A DNA stretch of 64,000 nucleotides. Source: an uncultured Eubacteriales bacterium. Lineage in GTDB: Bacteria > Bacillota > Clostridia > Christensenellales > CAG-917. The DNA lies in contig URIZ01000003.1 of NCBI GenBank assembly GCA_900548005.1, positions 1-64,000 of the forward strand, in the 5' to 3' direction. A model generated the notes under the pieces. The model was given only the letters and a program-made list of their open reading frames with translations, had not been told where the DNA came from and searched no databases. Each line of letters starts with the position of its first letter. The stretch's first letter is position 1. Positions 9,094 through 17,599 of this stretch are shown here, in pieces. The translations under genes were made by a program, and so were the position numbers.

Positions 9094-10149
9094 TCAAAAC
9101 ATGACCAATCTTTCGCTACCGTCCTTTTTCATGGGGTAATACACTCGTGACCAATCGGCATTTTCAAGCATGGCGGGCGGGCAAATCACCTTGTTTTCAC
9201 CCTTTGACAACAAGCCTTGTTCTACAGGCGTCATCTTGAAGTTGTCAAATGCAAAATCAAGCATTCTAACCGTGTCGTTCCACATATCAGAGTGATTGAA
9301 CACAACGCTCACCACCTGCATACCTTCTCTTTTTGCGCCGCCGACAAGACATCTTCCGTCCCTTTTCGTGTAACCCGTTTTCACGCCGTTTGCGCCGTCA
9401 TAAATAGCAAGCAATTTGTTTTTGTTTGCAATGTATCTATTCTCGCCGTCAACGTTGATTGTTGCCTTCTTTGCCGATGCAATGTTGCAAAATTCATCGT
9501 TTTGATACGCATACGCAGCTATAAGAGCCATATCGTATGCAGTCGTGTAGTGCGTTTTGTCATCCAAGCCGTGAGGATTTGAAAAATGAGAATTTACTGC
9601 CCCAACGCTTTTCGCCTTTTTGTTCATAAGCATTGCAAAATCTTCAACACTACCGCTTGTTTCTATCGCAAGCGCAACCGCCGCGTCGTTTCCGCTCCTA
9701 AGCATAAGCCCAAAGAGCAAATCTCTTACGCTGATTTTTTGTCCGCATCTAAGATATATTGACGAGCCTTCCACGCCTTCGGCAGCTTTTGGCACGGTGA
9801 CGATTTTCTCAAGCGGAAGATTTTCTATCGCCAAAATAGCCGTCAATATCTTCGTGGTGCTTGCAGGGTAGCACTTCTCATGCTCGTTTTCACTCCACAA
9901 AATTCTATGAGTGCTTTGCTCCATACACACAGCTCCGCGCCCTTGCCTTTGAAGCTCAAAAGGCGCATCGGCATTTTCGATTGATGCTTGTTTTGTTGCA
10001 ATTTCACCGCTTGTATTACAGTTTTTATCGGTTTTTAGAATACTTTTGCCGTTCGCTAGCGAATATACACCGTTTACACCGCCAAATATCGACAAAGCGA
10101 TAACAGTCAAAACAACAACCGCAAGCAAGCATTTTTTCACAAACTTCAC
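9094..10149 (-). CDS. dacF: D-alanyl-D-alanine carboxypeptidase, DacF-like (first copy)
   Basis: A 351-residue penicillin-binding protein 5-type carboxypeptidase that trims peptidoglycan stem peptides outside the membrane. It has an N-terminal hydrophobic signal segment (about residues 7-26), the active-site S-x-x-K as STTK (S97, K100), SGN and KTG (VKTGYT). A GTG start at 10149 is chosen because AAAGGGG lies 7 nt upstream; longer readings run into ytfJ. It starts 14 nt after the ytfJ stop, a conserved ytfI-ytfJ-dacF neighbourhood linked to spore cortex formation. A paralogue lies at 13311-14504. Confidence 0.88.
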   Translation of the reverse strand: MKFVKKCLLAVVVLTVIALSIFGGVNGVYSLANGKSILKTDKNCNTSGEIATKQASIENADAPFELQRQGRGAVCMEQSTHRILWSENEHEKCYPASTTKILTAILAIENLPLEKIVTVPKAAEGVEGSSIYLRCGQKISVRDLLFGLMLRSGNDAAVALAIETSGSVEDFAMLMNKKAKSVGAVNSHFSNPHGLDDKTHYTTAYDMALIAAYAYQNDEFCNIASAKKATINVDGENRYIANKNKLLAIYDGANGVKTGYTKRDGRCLVGGAKREGMQVVSVVFNHSDMWNDTVRMLDFAFDNFKMTPVEQGLLSKGENKVICPPAMLENADWSRVYYPMKKDGSERLVMF

Positions 10150-10163
10150 AACTTCACCCCTTT

Positions 10164-10505
10164 TTAGTCGTCTTTTTTCATAACGCCGATGACGCTTTTT
10201 GCAAGGTCGAGCCACTTGTTTTGCCCTTCACCGTCAACCTTGACAAACTTCTTTTGTTCTCCGCAAACAAGAAAACCTATCGGCACAACTGATATTCCGC
10301 CACCGCTTATACCCATGGGATATTTTGCGTTTTTGTCTTTCTCGGCGTCGCTTTTTCCTCCAACAAAACCTACGCTTATTTTGCTCACAGGCAAAATCAA
10401 AGTTCCGTCACCGTTAACAATCGGTTTGCCCACAATTTCTTCAGCTGACAACGATTTTTTGAGATTTTCAACCGTCATATTGATTATTTCTTGTAAATCT
10501 TGCAT
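10164..10505 (-). CDS. ytfJ: GerW/YtfJ family sporulation protein
   Basis: A 113-residue cytoplasmic protein of the YtfJ (GerW) family, required in Bacillus for germination response. The Gly-rich core GGGISVVPIGFLV and the start with a helix before LSAEEIVGKP are typical. Length is normal. It lies between a DUF2953 protein and dacF on the same strand, the usual arrangement. Confidence 0.88.
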   Translation of the reverse strand: MQDLQEIINMTVENLKKSLSAEEIVGKPIVNGDGTLILPVSKISVGFVGGKSDAEKDKNAKYPMGISGGGISVVPIGFLVCGEQKKFVKVDGEGQNKWLDLAKSVIGVMKKDD

Positions 10506-10764
10506 ATTTCACCTATGTAACCACAGCATTTTACCTTCGCAAAAACGCAACTCAGCTCACCCGACAATATCACTTTTTCACGACCACAACACACATCACC
10601 ACAACATCACCCACACCTCCGCCCCTTATTCAATCTTAATGACGCCTAAAAACCAATTTAAAATTCATTCTCAAGCTATGTAAAATCTCAACAACGTTTT
10701 GTTTAACACGCAAATCAATCGCATACACGCACAAAAGCCCACTATACACCACACTCATCGCCGT
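10506..10764. other. Intergenic gap before ytfJ, nothing recognised
   Basis: C/A-rich on the plus strand (many CACA and CATCAC words). No gene, hairpin with T-run, or promoter stands out. Confidence 0.4.
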
Positions 10765-11232
10765 TTATCTGCTTTTTGACAATATCGTCATTGCTTGGGC
10801 GAGATTGACAAAAAACTTACTTCTTAGTTCGCAATCGAATTTGCCGTCATCCGAGCAATTTGCAAAATTTCTACACTCTATACCCGACATTTGACACAAT
10901 GCGGTTACAATCGCCTTGTCTTTCTCATCCAAAGTGCCACAAATAGCCGCCAACGATGTCACAAATGCGATTTTTTCATCTTTGATTGCGGTCAAAGCAA
11001 AGATAGCATTTGGTTTCTTGCCTTTGTGTTTTATTTTCTTTCCGTTTATCGTCACGGATAGACTTTTGTCGCTTTTAACTCTGATTCTAACAGCGTTTAT
11101 GCCAAACAGCTTGACGACAACGTACAATCCGCGCTCGGCAAGCGAAAAATGCGCGCGTACACCGATTTTTATCGGCGCAAACACAATGAGAGCAATCATC
11201 TCTATGCCCAAAAGCGCAATCAAGTATGCCAT
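10765..11232 (-). CDS. DUF2953-like (YtfI) membrane-anchored protein
   Basis: A 155-residue protein with one N-terminal membrane segment (residues 3-22) and a mainly beta outer or cytoplasmic part containing KLFGINAVRIRVKSD. Size, anchor and place next to ytfJ and scpB fit the DUF2953 family, though similarity was judged by eye. Function unknown; sporulation is suggested only by the neighbours. The start has no strong ribosome site. Confidence 0.6.
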   Translation of the reverse strand: MAYLIALLGIEMIALIVFAPIKIGVRAHFSLAERGLYVVVKLFGINAVRIRVKSDKSLSVTINGKKIKHKGKKPNAIFALTAIKDEKIAFVTSLAAICGTLDEKDKAIVTALCQMSGIECRNFANCSDDGKFDCELRSKFFVNLAQAMTILSKSR

Positions 11233-11283
11233 AAGCCTAATTTGTGCATTTTCTCAAATTTTATTTACAACCAAGCGCACAAA

Positions 11284-11309
11284 AAAATCACCGCTTTCGC
11301 AGTGATTTT
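11284..11309 (-). terminator. Terminator of scpA-scpB
   Basis: AAAATCAC paired with GTGATTTT across a small CG-rich loop, then a run of seven T on the minus strand. It sits 29 nt after the scpB stop. Confidence 0.8.
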
Positions 11310-11337
11310 GCAATGTTTTCGGATATCTAACCGCATT

Positions 11338-12030
11338 TTAGTCAAAGACTTCAAAGTTTTCGCCTTCAAGAAATTCTGGGATTTCTTCTTCATATTCTTG
11401 ACTGTCCGCAGCGGCTTGCCCGGCAAGCGTTTCGCTTTCAAGCTCGTCTTCGTCCATAATCGTACGGTTGTGGAACAACGTTTCTTGGGACGGCGCATTG
11501 AGAATCATCAGATTTTCAAGCACTTCGTCATAGTCGGGCAAATCTTCTATGCTCGAGATTTGAAATTTCTTCAAAAACTCGTCTGTCGTGCCGTACAGCA
11601 AAGGTCTGCCGACGGTGTCTTTTCTGCCGACCGCTTCGATAAGTCCCGCTTTCAAAAGACCGGTGAGCGCATACTCCGCGCTTGACTTGTTGCCGCGCAT
11701 TTGGTCGATTTCAACACGCGTGATCGGCTGTTTGTACGCAACGGTTGCCAAAACTTCAAGCAAATTCTTTGTGAGTTCCTTCTCTCTTAGCGGCGTCAAC
11801 ACGTCGGCAACGGTGTCGCCGTATTTGGGATTGGACATAAACTGCAACTTGCCGTTGAACTCGGCAAGCACGATGCCCGAATTGTCTGCATATCTCTTTT
11901 GCAAAGATTTCACGATAGAATTGAGTTTTTGCGTGGTAAGCTCAGGCACTTTTTCGCAAATATCGCTCTTTTGAATGGGCGAACCGCTCGCAAAGATGAT
12001 TGCTTCCACAACGTTTTCAATATTTTCCAT
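11338..12030 (-). CDS. scpB: Segregation and condensation protein B
   Basis: A 230-residue winged-helix kleisin partner of the SMC-ScpA condensin. Diagnostic motifs are EAIIFASGSPI near the start, LEVLATVAYKQPITR and the TVGRPLLYGTTDEFL box. It has a long acidic C-terminal tail (about residues 185-230) beyond the usual core. The ATG at 12030 has GAGGAGGG upstream and overlaps the scpA reading frame by 14 nt, so the two are co-translated. Confidence 0.95.
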   Translation of the reverse strand: MENIENVVEAIIFASGSPIQKSDICEKVPELTTQKLNSIVKSLQKRYADNSGIVLAEFNGKLQFMSNPKYGDTVADVLTPLREKELTKNLLEVLATVAYKQPITRVEIDQMRGNKSSAEYALTGLLKAGLIEAVGRKDTVGRPLLYGTTDEFLKKFQISSIEDLPDYDEVLENLMILNAPSQETLFHNRTIMDEDELESETLAGQAAADSQEYEEEIPEFLEGENFEVFD

Positions 12031-12982
12031 CGTCTCCCTCCTCAAATTCTATCGCCTCGTCCGTTCCTTCAACGGCAAAGATCGTGATTTCGCCAAACAC
12101 AACGTCTTGTTCGGCTCTGAGTCTTCCGTATTTGAGCAATTCGAGCATGGCAAGGAACGTTGTGACAATATCACTCTTGTCATAGTCGGGCTCAAACAAG
12201 TCGGTAAATTTCATTTGTTTACGCACACCGATCATAAGGCGGATGTTTTCCATCTGCTCATGCACGGAAAATCTGTCCTTGACGACCTTTTTGGGAATGA
12301 TCTCCTGCGCGTGTATCGCCGCGTTTGCAAGCACGTGCGCAAAAGCGTCCACAAGTTTCGGCAGCGAAAAATTGACAAGCGCGACACGATAGTCCTTTTC
12401 CGAGAACACGGGCGCGCGATAAAAACGGTTGATTGTTTCAAGCTCGCGCAATTTGTCGCTCTTTTCGGCAATCAAAGCGTATTCTTTTATCTTGTTGATG
12501 AGAAGTTGACGTTCGAATTCGGGATCGTCTTCGTCAATTTCTTCGTCTTCCTTGGGCAGCGTGCGGATGGATTTGAGATACACAAGCTCTGCCGCCATGG
12601 TGATAAACTCGCCCGCATAGTCGAAGTCAAGCTCTTCCTTGGGCGTGTTCTTGATGATCTCGACGTATTGGCTCGTGACTTCTGAAATAAAGATGTCTTC
12701 GATGCGGATTTTCGCATCCTTTATGAGCTGATAAAGCATAGGTATCGGCCCGTCAAAATCGCTCAAATGGTAGACAATCTCGGGCTTTGCAATGACAAAA
12801 TCGCCGTCGATCGCCTCGGGATCAACGACTTCCGCGCTCATTTTTTCTTGTCCGTCATCGCCGCTTTGAGCAAGATTTGCATTGCTTGCAGATTGCTCGG
12901 CACCTTGCGTTACAACCGCATCAAGCGTATCTTCTTTTGCAACGTCAACGTCCGTTTCGTTTTGAATGATTTCATCTTGCAT
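12017..12982 (-). CDS. scpA: Segregation and condensation protein A
   Basis: The kleisin bridge of the SMC complex, 321 residues. A 65-residue acidic N-terminal extension precedes the conserved FDGPIPMLYQLIKD and the LVYLKSIRTLP box; the C-terminus has the winged-helix segment FLAMLELLKYGRL. ScpA is usually about 250 residues, so the N-terminal extension is extra. TATAAT (minus strand, 12993-12998) ends 10 nt before the ATG, so the mRNA leader would be very short; no good ribosome site is present. Confidence 0.94.
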   Translation of the reverse strand: MQDEIIQNETDVDVAKEDTLDAVVTQGAEQSASNANLAQSGDDGQEKMSAEVVDPEAIDGDFVIAKPEIVYHLSDFDGPIPMLYQLIKDAKIRIEDIFISEVTSQYVEIIKNTPKEELDFDYAGEFITMAAELVYLKSIRTLPKEDEEIDEDDPEFERQLLINKIKEYALIAEKSDKLRELETINRFYRAPVFSEKDYRVALVNFSLPKLVDAFAHVLANAAIHAQEIIPKKVVKDRFSVHEQMENIRLMIGVRKQMKFTDLFEPDYDKSDIVTTFLAMLELLKYGRLRAEQDVVFGEITIFAVEGTDEAIEFEEGDDGKY

Positions 12983-12998
12983 ACAAAAACCTATTATA

Positions 12999-13259
12999 AA
13001 CGTATAGATATTAACACGCGCACGCAAAAAAGTCAATAAAAATGAAAAATCGGCAATTCCATACACTTGGAAACACCGAATGTTTTGTTGTTTTATTGTC
13101 ACACACCAAACGTTTTATTGTCACAACGAAAATAGAAACATCGCCTTGCACGTCTTATAAAAAGCCAAACATTGAAAAGTTAAAAAGGTCATCACCCCCA
13201 AAAAGCCACAAATTGAAATCCATCATACATTTATTTGCCCGTCCGAAATAAACCGAAAG
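12999..13259. other. Intergenic stretch with short direct repeat
   Basis: Between scpA and the second dacF. The word TTTTATTGTCACA occurs twice around 13090-13125. Otherwise no gene or RNA is visible. Confidence 0.4.
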
Positions 13260-13280
13260 AAAACCGCAAAATGCGGTTTT
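13260..13280 (-). terminator. Terminator of the second dacF
   Basis: AAAACCGCA, loop AAA, TGCGGTTTT: a 9-bp stem followed by a T/C-rich tract on the minus strand. Confidence 0.85.
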
Positions 13281-13310
13281 CTTGCAGTTTTTAGCTTTAT
13301 TTGGTCACAA

Positions 13311-14504
13311 TCACTTGACGGTTGACCACTGTCTTGCAATGTCTTGGATAGCGTCGAAAAGATTGCGAGATTGCACGTCTTCAAGTGACACAATGCTCAC
13401 GCTGTCGATCTCAACTCCGTCCTTGACGAGCTTTGCAACGCCAACTTTGTCACCAGCCTTGACAGGAGCTTTGACGTCTTTAAGCTCAAATATCACGTCA
13501 TATCTCGCCTTGTCGTCAAGCCCCACAAATCTTGTCAAATCTCTCTCGGCGGCAACACTTACACTGTATTGCTTGCCGCCCGAAACGTTTGCGACAACGT
13601 CAAGTTTTTCACCGCCTTTGAGCATAACTTTGTTTGAAAAGTTGGCAAAAGCATAGTCGAAAGACGCGCTGACGGCGGCATTTCGCACTTTGGAGCTGTC
13701 CGCGCCGATGATGACGGACACCACGCGCATATTGTTGCGCATCGCCGTGGCGCACAGGCAAAACTTTGCTTCGCTTGTAAAGCCTGTCTTGCCACCGTCG
13801 CAACCTTGATAGAATTTGACAAGTTTGTTGGTGTTGGTTATGGTCGTTGTGCGCCCGTTCGGGTGCTTGTAGTCTTCAAGCCACACCTTTGAATAGTCGA
13901 AGTACGCAGGATGCTTGATAAGCTCCGAGAACATGATCGACACGTCTTTCGCGCTTGAAAAACTCTCGGCGGCAGGCAGTCCCGTACAGTTTTTGAAAAC
14001 GGTGTTCTTCATGCCGAGTTGCTCCGCTCTTTCGTTCATTCTTGCGACAAATGCCTCAACGCTCCCCGAAATATGCTCGGCAAGCGCAACGCATGAGTCG
14101 TTTGCGGACGCAACGATGACGGTTTTTAACAAATCACCGACTTTGTGAGTTGAGTTTGCATCCAAAAACACTTGCGATCCGCCCATACTCGCCGCATTTT
14201 GACTGACGACAACGTCATCGTCAAGGCTGATTTTTCCGCTATCTACGCACTCCAAAGTCAAAAGCGACGTCATAATTTTCACCATGCTCGCAATCGGCAA
14301 TCTCTCGTTTTCGCCCCGTGCATACAGCACAGTGCCCGTTGCACAATCCACCATATATGCGGATTTTCCGACCGTCTTGAAGTCGGTTGCGGCATTGCAA
14401 ACACCACCGATATGCGAGAATATGCACGCAAATGCTATCGCAAACGCCAAAAGCAACGCAAACGTGACAACAACGATATTTTGAAATTTGAATTTTTCTT
14501 TCAT
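13311..14504 (-). CDS. D-alanyl-D-alanine carboxypeptidase, DacF-like (second copy)
   Basis: A 397-residue PBP5-type carboxypeptidase. It has a signal segment (residues 10-32), active-site SMVK (S73, K76), SAND as the SxN motif and GGKTGFT. A C-terminal beta domain of about 110 residues (PBP5_C type) follows. The start has CGGAGTG 5 nt upstream. It is about 45 residues longer than the dacF at 9094 and diverged from it, so the two probably serve vegetative and spore roles; which is which cannot be told from sequence. Confidence 0.88.
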   Translation of the reverse strand: MKEKFKFQNIVVVTFALLLAFAIAFACIFSHIGGVCNAATDFKTVGKSAYMVDCATGTVLYARGENERLPIASMVKIMTSLLTLECVDSGKISLDDDVVVSQNAASMGGSQVFLDANSTHKVGDLLKTVIVASANDSCVALAEHISGSVEAFVARMNERAEQLGMKNTVFKNCTGLPAAESFSSAKDVSIMFSELIKHPAYFDYSKVWLEDYKHPNGRTTTITNTNKLVKFYQGCDGGKTGFTSEAKFCLCATAMRNNMRVVSVIIGADSSKVRNAAVSASFDYAFANFSNKVMLKGGEKLDVVANVSGGKQYSVSVAAERDLTRFVGLDDKARYDVIFELKDVKAPVKAGDKVGVAKLVKDGVEIDSVSIVSLEDVQSRNLFDAIQDIARQWSTVK

Positions 14505-14589
14505 ATTCACTCCGTTTTTGTTTAGCGTGCTTGTATATCGCAAAAATATGCATAACCGACCATATTAACAGTTTATCGATTTGCGATTT

Positions 14590-15174
14590 TCAATATGATT
14601 TTACGATGATCACTCCGAATATAGAGCCGACAACTAAAAACAGCACAAACGCAATCGCAACGTTCACGCAAAGGACTTTGATCGCAACAAGAACGGACGG
14701 CTTGATTTTCGACGCGCAAGAACAGTCGGGCGATAGCGAACTGACGGAAGATATGACAAAACACACAAGCGTTGCAAGGAAAAACGGAAGATATATCAAA
14801 AGAAGATTGACAAGCCCCAAAGATTCGTATCTCGCAATCAGCGCGCAAGAATAGTCACCGCACATAAAACCAAGCGTCAAAAACGGCAAAAATATCAAAA
14901 ATACGGTTTTCGAGTTGATTCCTGCAATCAGAATCACAAAATAACCGCCGATGAGAGCCAAAAGAGAGATGAAAAACACCTTTGCCGCGCCAAATTCCAT
15001 ATCCGCGCGCGCCACCCTTTCAAACTCGCCGTCCACCGAGCGTATGCACGAAATTATGCCCGCAACACCCCCCACGAAAAATGCAAGAAAGGTGCAAATT
15101 ATCAGCTTTTTGTTCTTTGAAAAGTAGGATTTAAGGCTTGATATTGCCGATTGCGTGCGCATTGAACTAGCCAT
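14590..15174 (-). CDS. SpoIIM-like membrane protein
   Basis: A 194-residue protein with five or six hydrophobic segments (about 24-42, 66-88, 89-107, 120-145, 160-190). Size, topology and position next to dacF and other sporulation genes fit SpoIIM, the membrane partner of SpoIID/SpoIIP in septal peptidoglycan removal at engulfment. No single motif proves it. The ribosome site is weak; ATG codons at 15174 and 15162 are both possible. Transcribed divergently from the Spo0A-domain gene. Confidence 0.5.
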   Translation of the reverse strand: MASSMRTQSAISSLKSYFSKNKKLIICTFLAFFVGGVAGIISCIRSVDGEFERVARADMEFGAAKVFFISLLALIGGYFVILIAGINSKTVFLIFLPFLTLGFMCGDYSCALIARYESLGLVNLLLIYLPFFLATLVCFVISSVSSLSPDCSCASKIKPSVLVAIKVLCVNVAIAFVLFLVVGSIFGVIIVKSY

Positions 15175-15272
15175 ACGAAAACTTACGATTCGCCACGCAC
15201 GATTATGACAAAATCAAGCAAAAATACAAATCAAACCACCCTATCCGCCAATTTGTCGCAAACAAGGCAAGA

Positions 15273-15278
15273 TATAAT
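15273..15278 (+). promoter_or_regulatory. -10 box of the Spo0A-domain gene (leaderless)
   Basis: A perfect TATAAT ends 6 nt before the GTG start. The -35 region is weak. Confidence 0.5.
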
Positions 15279-15284
15279 GTAGCT

Positions 15285-15620
15285 GTGAACGATATGGAAA
15301 GCAAAATCAAAAAATATCTGCTGAAACTCGGATTTCAGCCAAATCTGAAAGGCTATCGCCTGCTTGCAAAACTCATCGGCTATGCTTTTGACGGCATGGA
15401 CGTGCTGCCGCTCAAATATGCCGGATACGTCAGGCTGTCGCGCGATTTCGGTGTGGACACGGCAAGCGTTGAAAAGGATATACAAAACGCAATCTCGTCC
15501 GCCTGGCTAAGGGGCGACGTTGACACGCTCTATAAAGAATTTGGCGAAACACTTGACGAAAACAAGGGCAAGCCAACTAACAAACAGTTTGTTTTGACCG
15601 CGCTCGAACGGATAAAATAG
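15285..15620 (+). CDS. Stand-alone Spo0A-type DNA-binding domain protein
   Basis: A 111-residue protein that matches only the C-terminal effector domain of Spo0A, the sporulation master regulator. Recognisable pieces in order are LGFQPNLKGYRLLAKLI, DVLPLKYAGYVRLSRDFGV, AISSAWLRGDVDTLYKEFG and the near-invariant KPTNKQF. There is no receiver domain and no room for one upstream: the gene has its own promoter box and the preceding DNA is the divergent SpoIIM-like gene. It could bind 0A boxes without phosphorylation control, or compete with Spo0A. An in-frame ATG at 15294 is an alternative start. Confidence 0.85.
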   Translation: MNDMESKIKKYLLKLGFQPNLKGYRLLAKLIGYAFDGMDVLPLKYAGYVRLSRDFGVDTASVEKDIQNAISSAWLRGDVDTLYKEFGETLDENKGKPTNKQFVLTALERIK

Positions 15621-15802
15621 GAAGTTAGAAAATCGTTTTACAGAATTTAACAACTAAAATTCTTAAGAACCCCTCATGACTACGGTGCGGAAAAATTGCA
15701 AGTGTTCTCATAGAAAACGACTTGAATTTTTGCCAAAAGTCAAGGCGCAAAATCGAGATTTGCGCCAAAAGTCAGCGGCAAAATTGAGAGTTACGCAAAT
15801 AA
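15621..15802. other. Intergenic region with a stem-loop
   Basis: Between the Spo0A-domain gene and spoIVB, both ending here. GGCGCAAA/TTTGCGCC can form an 8-bp hairpin around 15740-15765, flanked by two copies of GCCAAAAGTCA. It lacks a clear T-run, so termination is only a guess. Confidence 0.4.
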
Positions 15803-16996
15803 TCAGGCGGCAAGATCGAGAGCTTCGTCACATAAAGCGGTGTTTTTGGTCGTGAGAGAATTGGCATAATCGTACATAAATCGAGAGTGCACGGCATATC
15901 CCCTTGTGGGATCTTGCACAAAAACGTGAGTCACCGCGCCTATCAACACTCCGTTTTGCACAATGGGACTTCCGCTCATCCCTTGCACGATACCGCCCGT
16001 TTTGTCGAGCAATTCTTTATCTCTGACGCAAATGACCATGCCCTTTTCGCTTGCAACGCTTTGCGACACCACTTTGACAACGTCTATGTCATAAAACTTG
16101 GGCGATGCGCCATCAATGGTTGTCAAAACTTGCGCTTTTCCGACTTTTGCCTCGCCTTTCATGGCGATACGATACAAATCGCCGCCGTATTCCCCTTCAT
16201 ATTTGCCGTATAAACCTATATCCGTGTTGGCATTGATTGCGCCAATGCTTTTTGACAATCTGTTGACATCTGCGACCAAACCGCCGGCTTTTCCGCTCTG
16301 ACCTTTCACAACTGACGTGACTTCTGCATTGAAAATATCGCCTTGATTGAGAGTTTGCGACAAATTGCTGTCCGCATCGAGAATATGGTGCCCAAGCGCG
16401 GCAAAATTGCCTTCTCTTGTGACAAAAGTGAGCGTTCCGACACCGCCAACGTCTTCTTTGAGCATTAGACCAAGCTTAAATTCTCCGTCTGACTTTGCTT
16501 TTGCGGCTTGCACAAGCATAGATTTTACACCGCCGTTTCTTTCAACCGTCAACACGATTTTGCCGTTCTTTGAATTTTTCAACAACTGTTTTAGCTTGAA
16601 AACGCTATCGACGCTCTCTCCGTTGACCTTTGTGATAACGTCACCTTTTTGAACGTCAACATCCTTGCACGGCGAGATTTCTCCGTTTTTTGACATAACA
16701 CCGCACTTGTCAACCACAATCAAACCGCCCGCTCCGATGCTTATTCCGATGGGCTTTCCTCCTATTTTGACATAAGATTTTTCCGAAACATCCCATTGAG
16801 CGATGTCCGAGCAATCATCAAGATTCCCACTATTTTCAAGCACAAATACGCTTGATGTATTCTCGTTTTTATCGTTTTTGAGAATTGTAGCGTTAAAAAC
16901 AAACAAAAATATAGCACAAACGGCGATCATCCCCCCCACCGCTCTCAATATTGCGTTTCTTGATTTTGAAAGTCTTGATTTATCCTTGGTCTGCAT
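15803..16996 (-). CDS. spoIVB: SpoIVB serine peptidase
   Basis: Forespore-secreted S55 peptidase that signals to the mother cell to activate pro-SigK processing. The 397-residue protein has a membrane anchor (residues 17-38), a PDZ domain (about 85-165) and a C-terminal peptidase domain with ALGHHI (H203) and the hallmark GGIVQGMSGSPI (S341). The acid is D326 or D331 near RDKELLDKTGG. The ATG at 16996 is chosen; a TTG at 17014 is in frame, and neither has a strong ribosome site. Confidence 0.93.
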   Translation of the reverse strand: MQTKDKSRLSKSRNAILRAVGGMIAVCAIFLFVFNATILKNDKNENTSSVFVLENSGNLDDCSDIAQWDVSEKSYVKIGGKPIGISIGAGGLIVVDKCGVMSKNGEISPCKDVDVQKGDVITKVNGESVDSVFKLKQLLKNSKNGKIVLTVERNGGVKSMLVQAAKAKSDGEFKLGLMLKEDVGGVGTLTFVTREGNFAALGHHILDADSNLSQTLNQGDIFNAEVTSVVKGQSGKAGGLVADVNRLSKSIGAINANTDIGLYGKYEGEYGGDLYRIAMKGEAKVGKAQVLTTIDGASPKFYDIDVVKVVSQSVASEKGMVICVRDKELLDKTGGIVQGMSGSPIVQNGVLIGAVTHVFVQDPTRGYAVHSRFMYDYANSLTTKNTALCDEALDLAA

Positions 16997-17084
16997 ACTT
17001 TTATCTTGCCGCAAACCAAAACTTTCTCACTTGTAAATTTTTGTAAAAAGAAAAAAAGGATGAAATATAACATTCTTCCATTTT

Positions 17085-17240
17085 GTCATGTTGAGTATGC
17101 CGGAACATTCAGCCGTAAAGCGCATAACATATATGTTTCATTTCGCTACGCTAGATCCTTCGACAAGCTCAGGATGACAAGGAATATTTGGATTTTACCG
17201 CTTTAATCACCAAGCCGACAATCTTGCGAAATTACGGCAT
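17085..17240. repeat. Dispersed intergenic repeat fragments
   Basis: Contains CCTTCGACAAGCTCAGGATGACA-like words (about 17155-17182), matching the repeat types at 1-260 and 48800-48980, and a truncated HQADNLAKL block (17208-17236). No gene. Confidence 0.7.
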
Positions 17241-17259
17241 CATTTTATTATTATAAAAA

Positions 17260-17599
17260 ACGCGATAAATAGATGAGTGACGCGAAAGTGCCCCGAGAAT
17301 GACAACCCTAATGTACAAGTAGTACATGAATTGGTAGGCTCAAACGATTTCTTATTAACATAGCTACAAACGCGATAAATATATAAATAACTAGGAAACA
17401 CCCCTTGGACAGCAACCCTAGCGTTCAAAACGTACGTGAGTTGATGAACAATGGATTTTGACACAGTCATTTTATTATTATACAAACGTGATAAATAGAT
17501 GAAGAACAAGAAAGAGCCACGCTAACGGCAACCCTAATGTATAATAATACATGAGTTGACGGGAGCGTGGCTCTGCCGCAGTTATTCGCTATTTAGCGC
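17260..17599 (-). repeat. Three tandem copies of a structured hairpin element
   Basis: Three units of about 110 bp follow the FAD gene. The best (17495-17599) has an outer stem GAGCCACGCT/AGCGTGGCTC (17514-17523 with 17564-17573), a conserved CAAC/GTTG stem with CCTA opposite GA, and an inner stem ATGTAT/ATACAT. Units near 17385-17465 and 17270-17345 keep CAACCCTA and the inner stem but have decayed outer stems. The boundary word TTTATCRCGTTT followed by TATAATAATAAAATGA recurs between units. A small hairpin CGCT-ATTT-AGCG overlaps the stop codon of the upstream gene. Related copies lie at 49150-49250 and 57765-57865. A terminator role is possible since the outer stem is followed by T-rich sequence on the minus strand. 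Confidence 0.75.

Noticed and set aside
17240..17509. 89-codon minus-strand frame in the hairpin array
   Set aside because: Made of repeat units; frame is not kept between copies and there is no ribosome site.
17495..17599. Hairpin element as an integron attC site
   Set aside because: CAAC and GTTG arms recall attC, but the flanking bases do not fit RYYYAAC/GTTRRRY and no integrase or cassette genes occur.
17260..17599. CRISPR array
   Set aside because: Three units of about 110 bp with diverged sequence and no spacers of even length; no cas genes.
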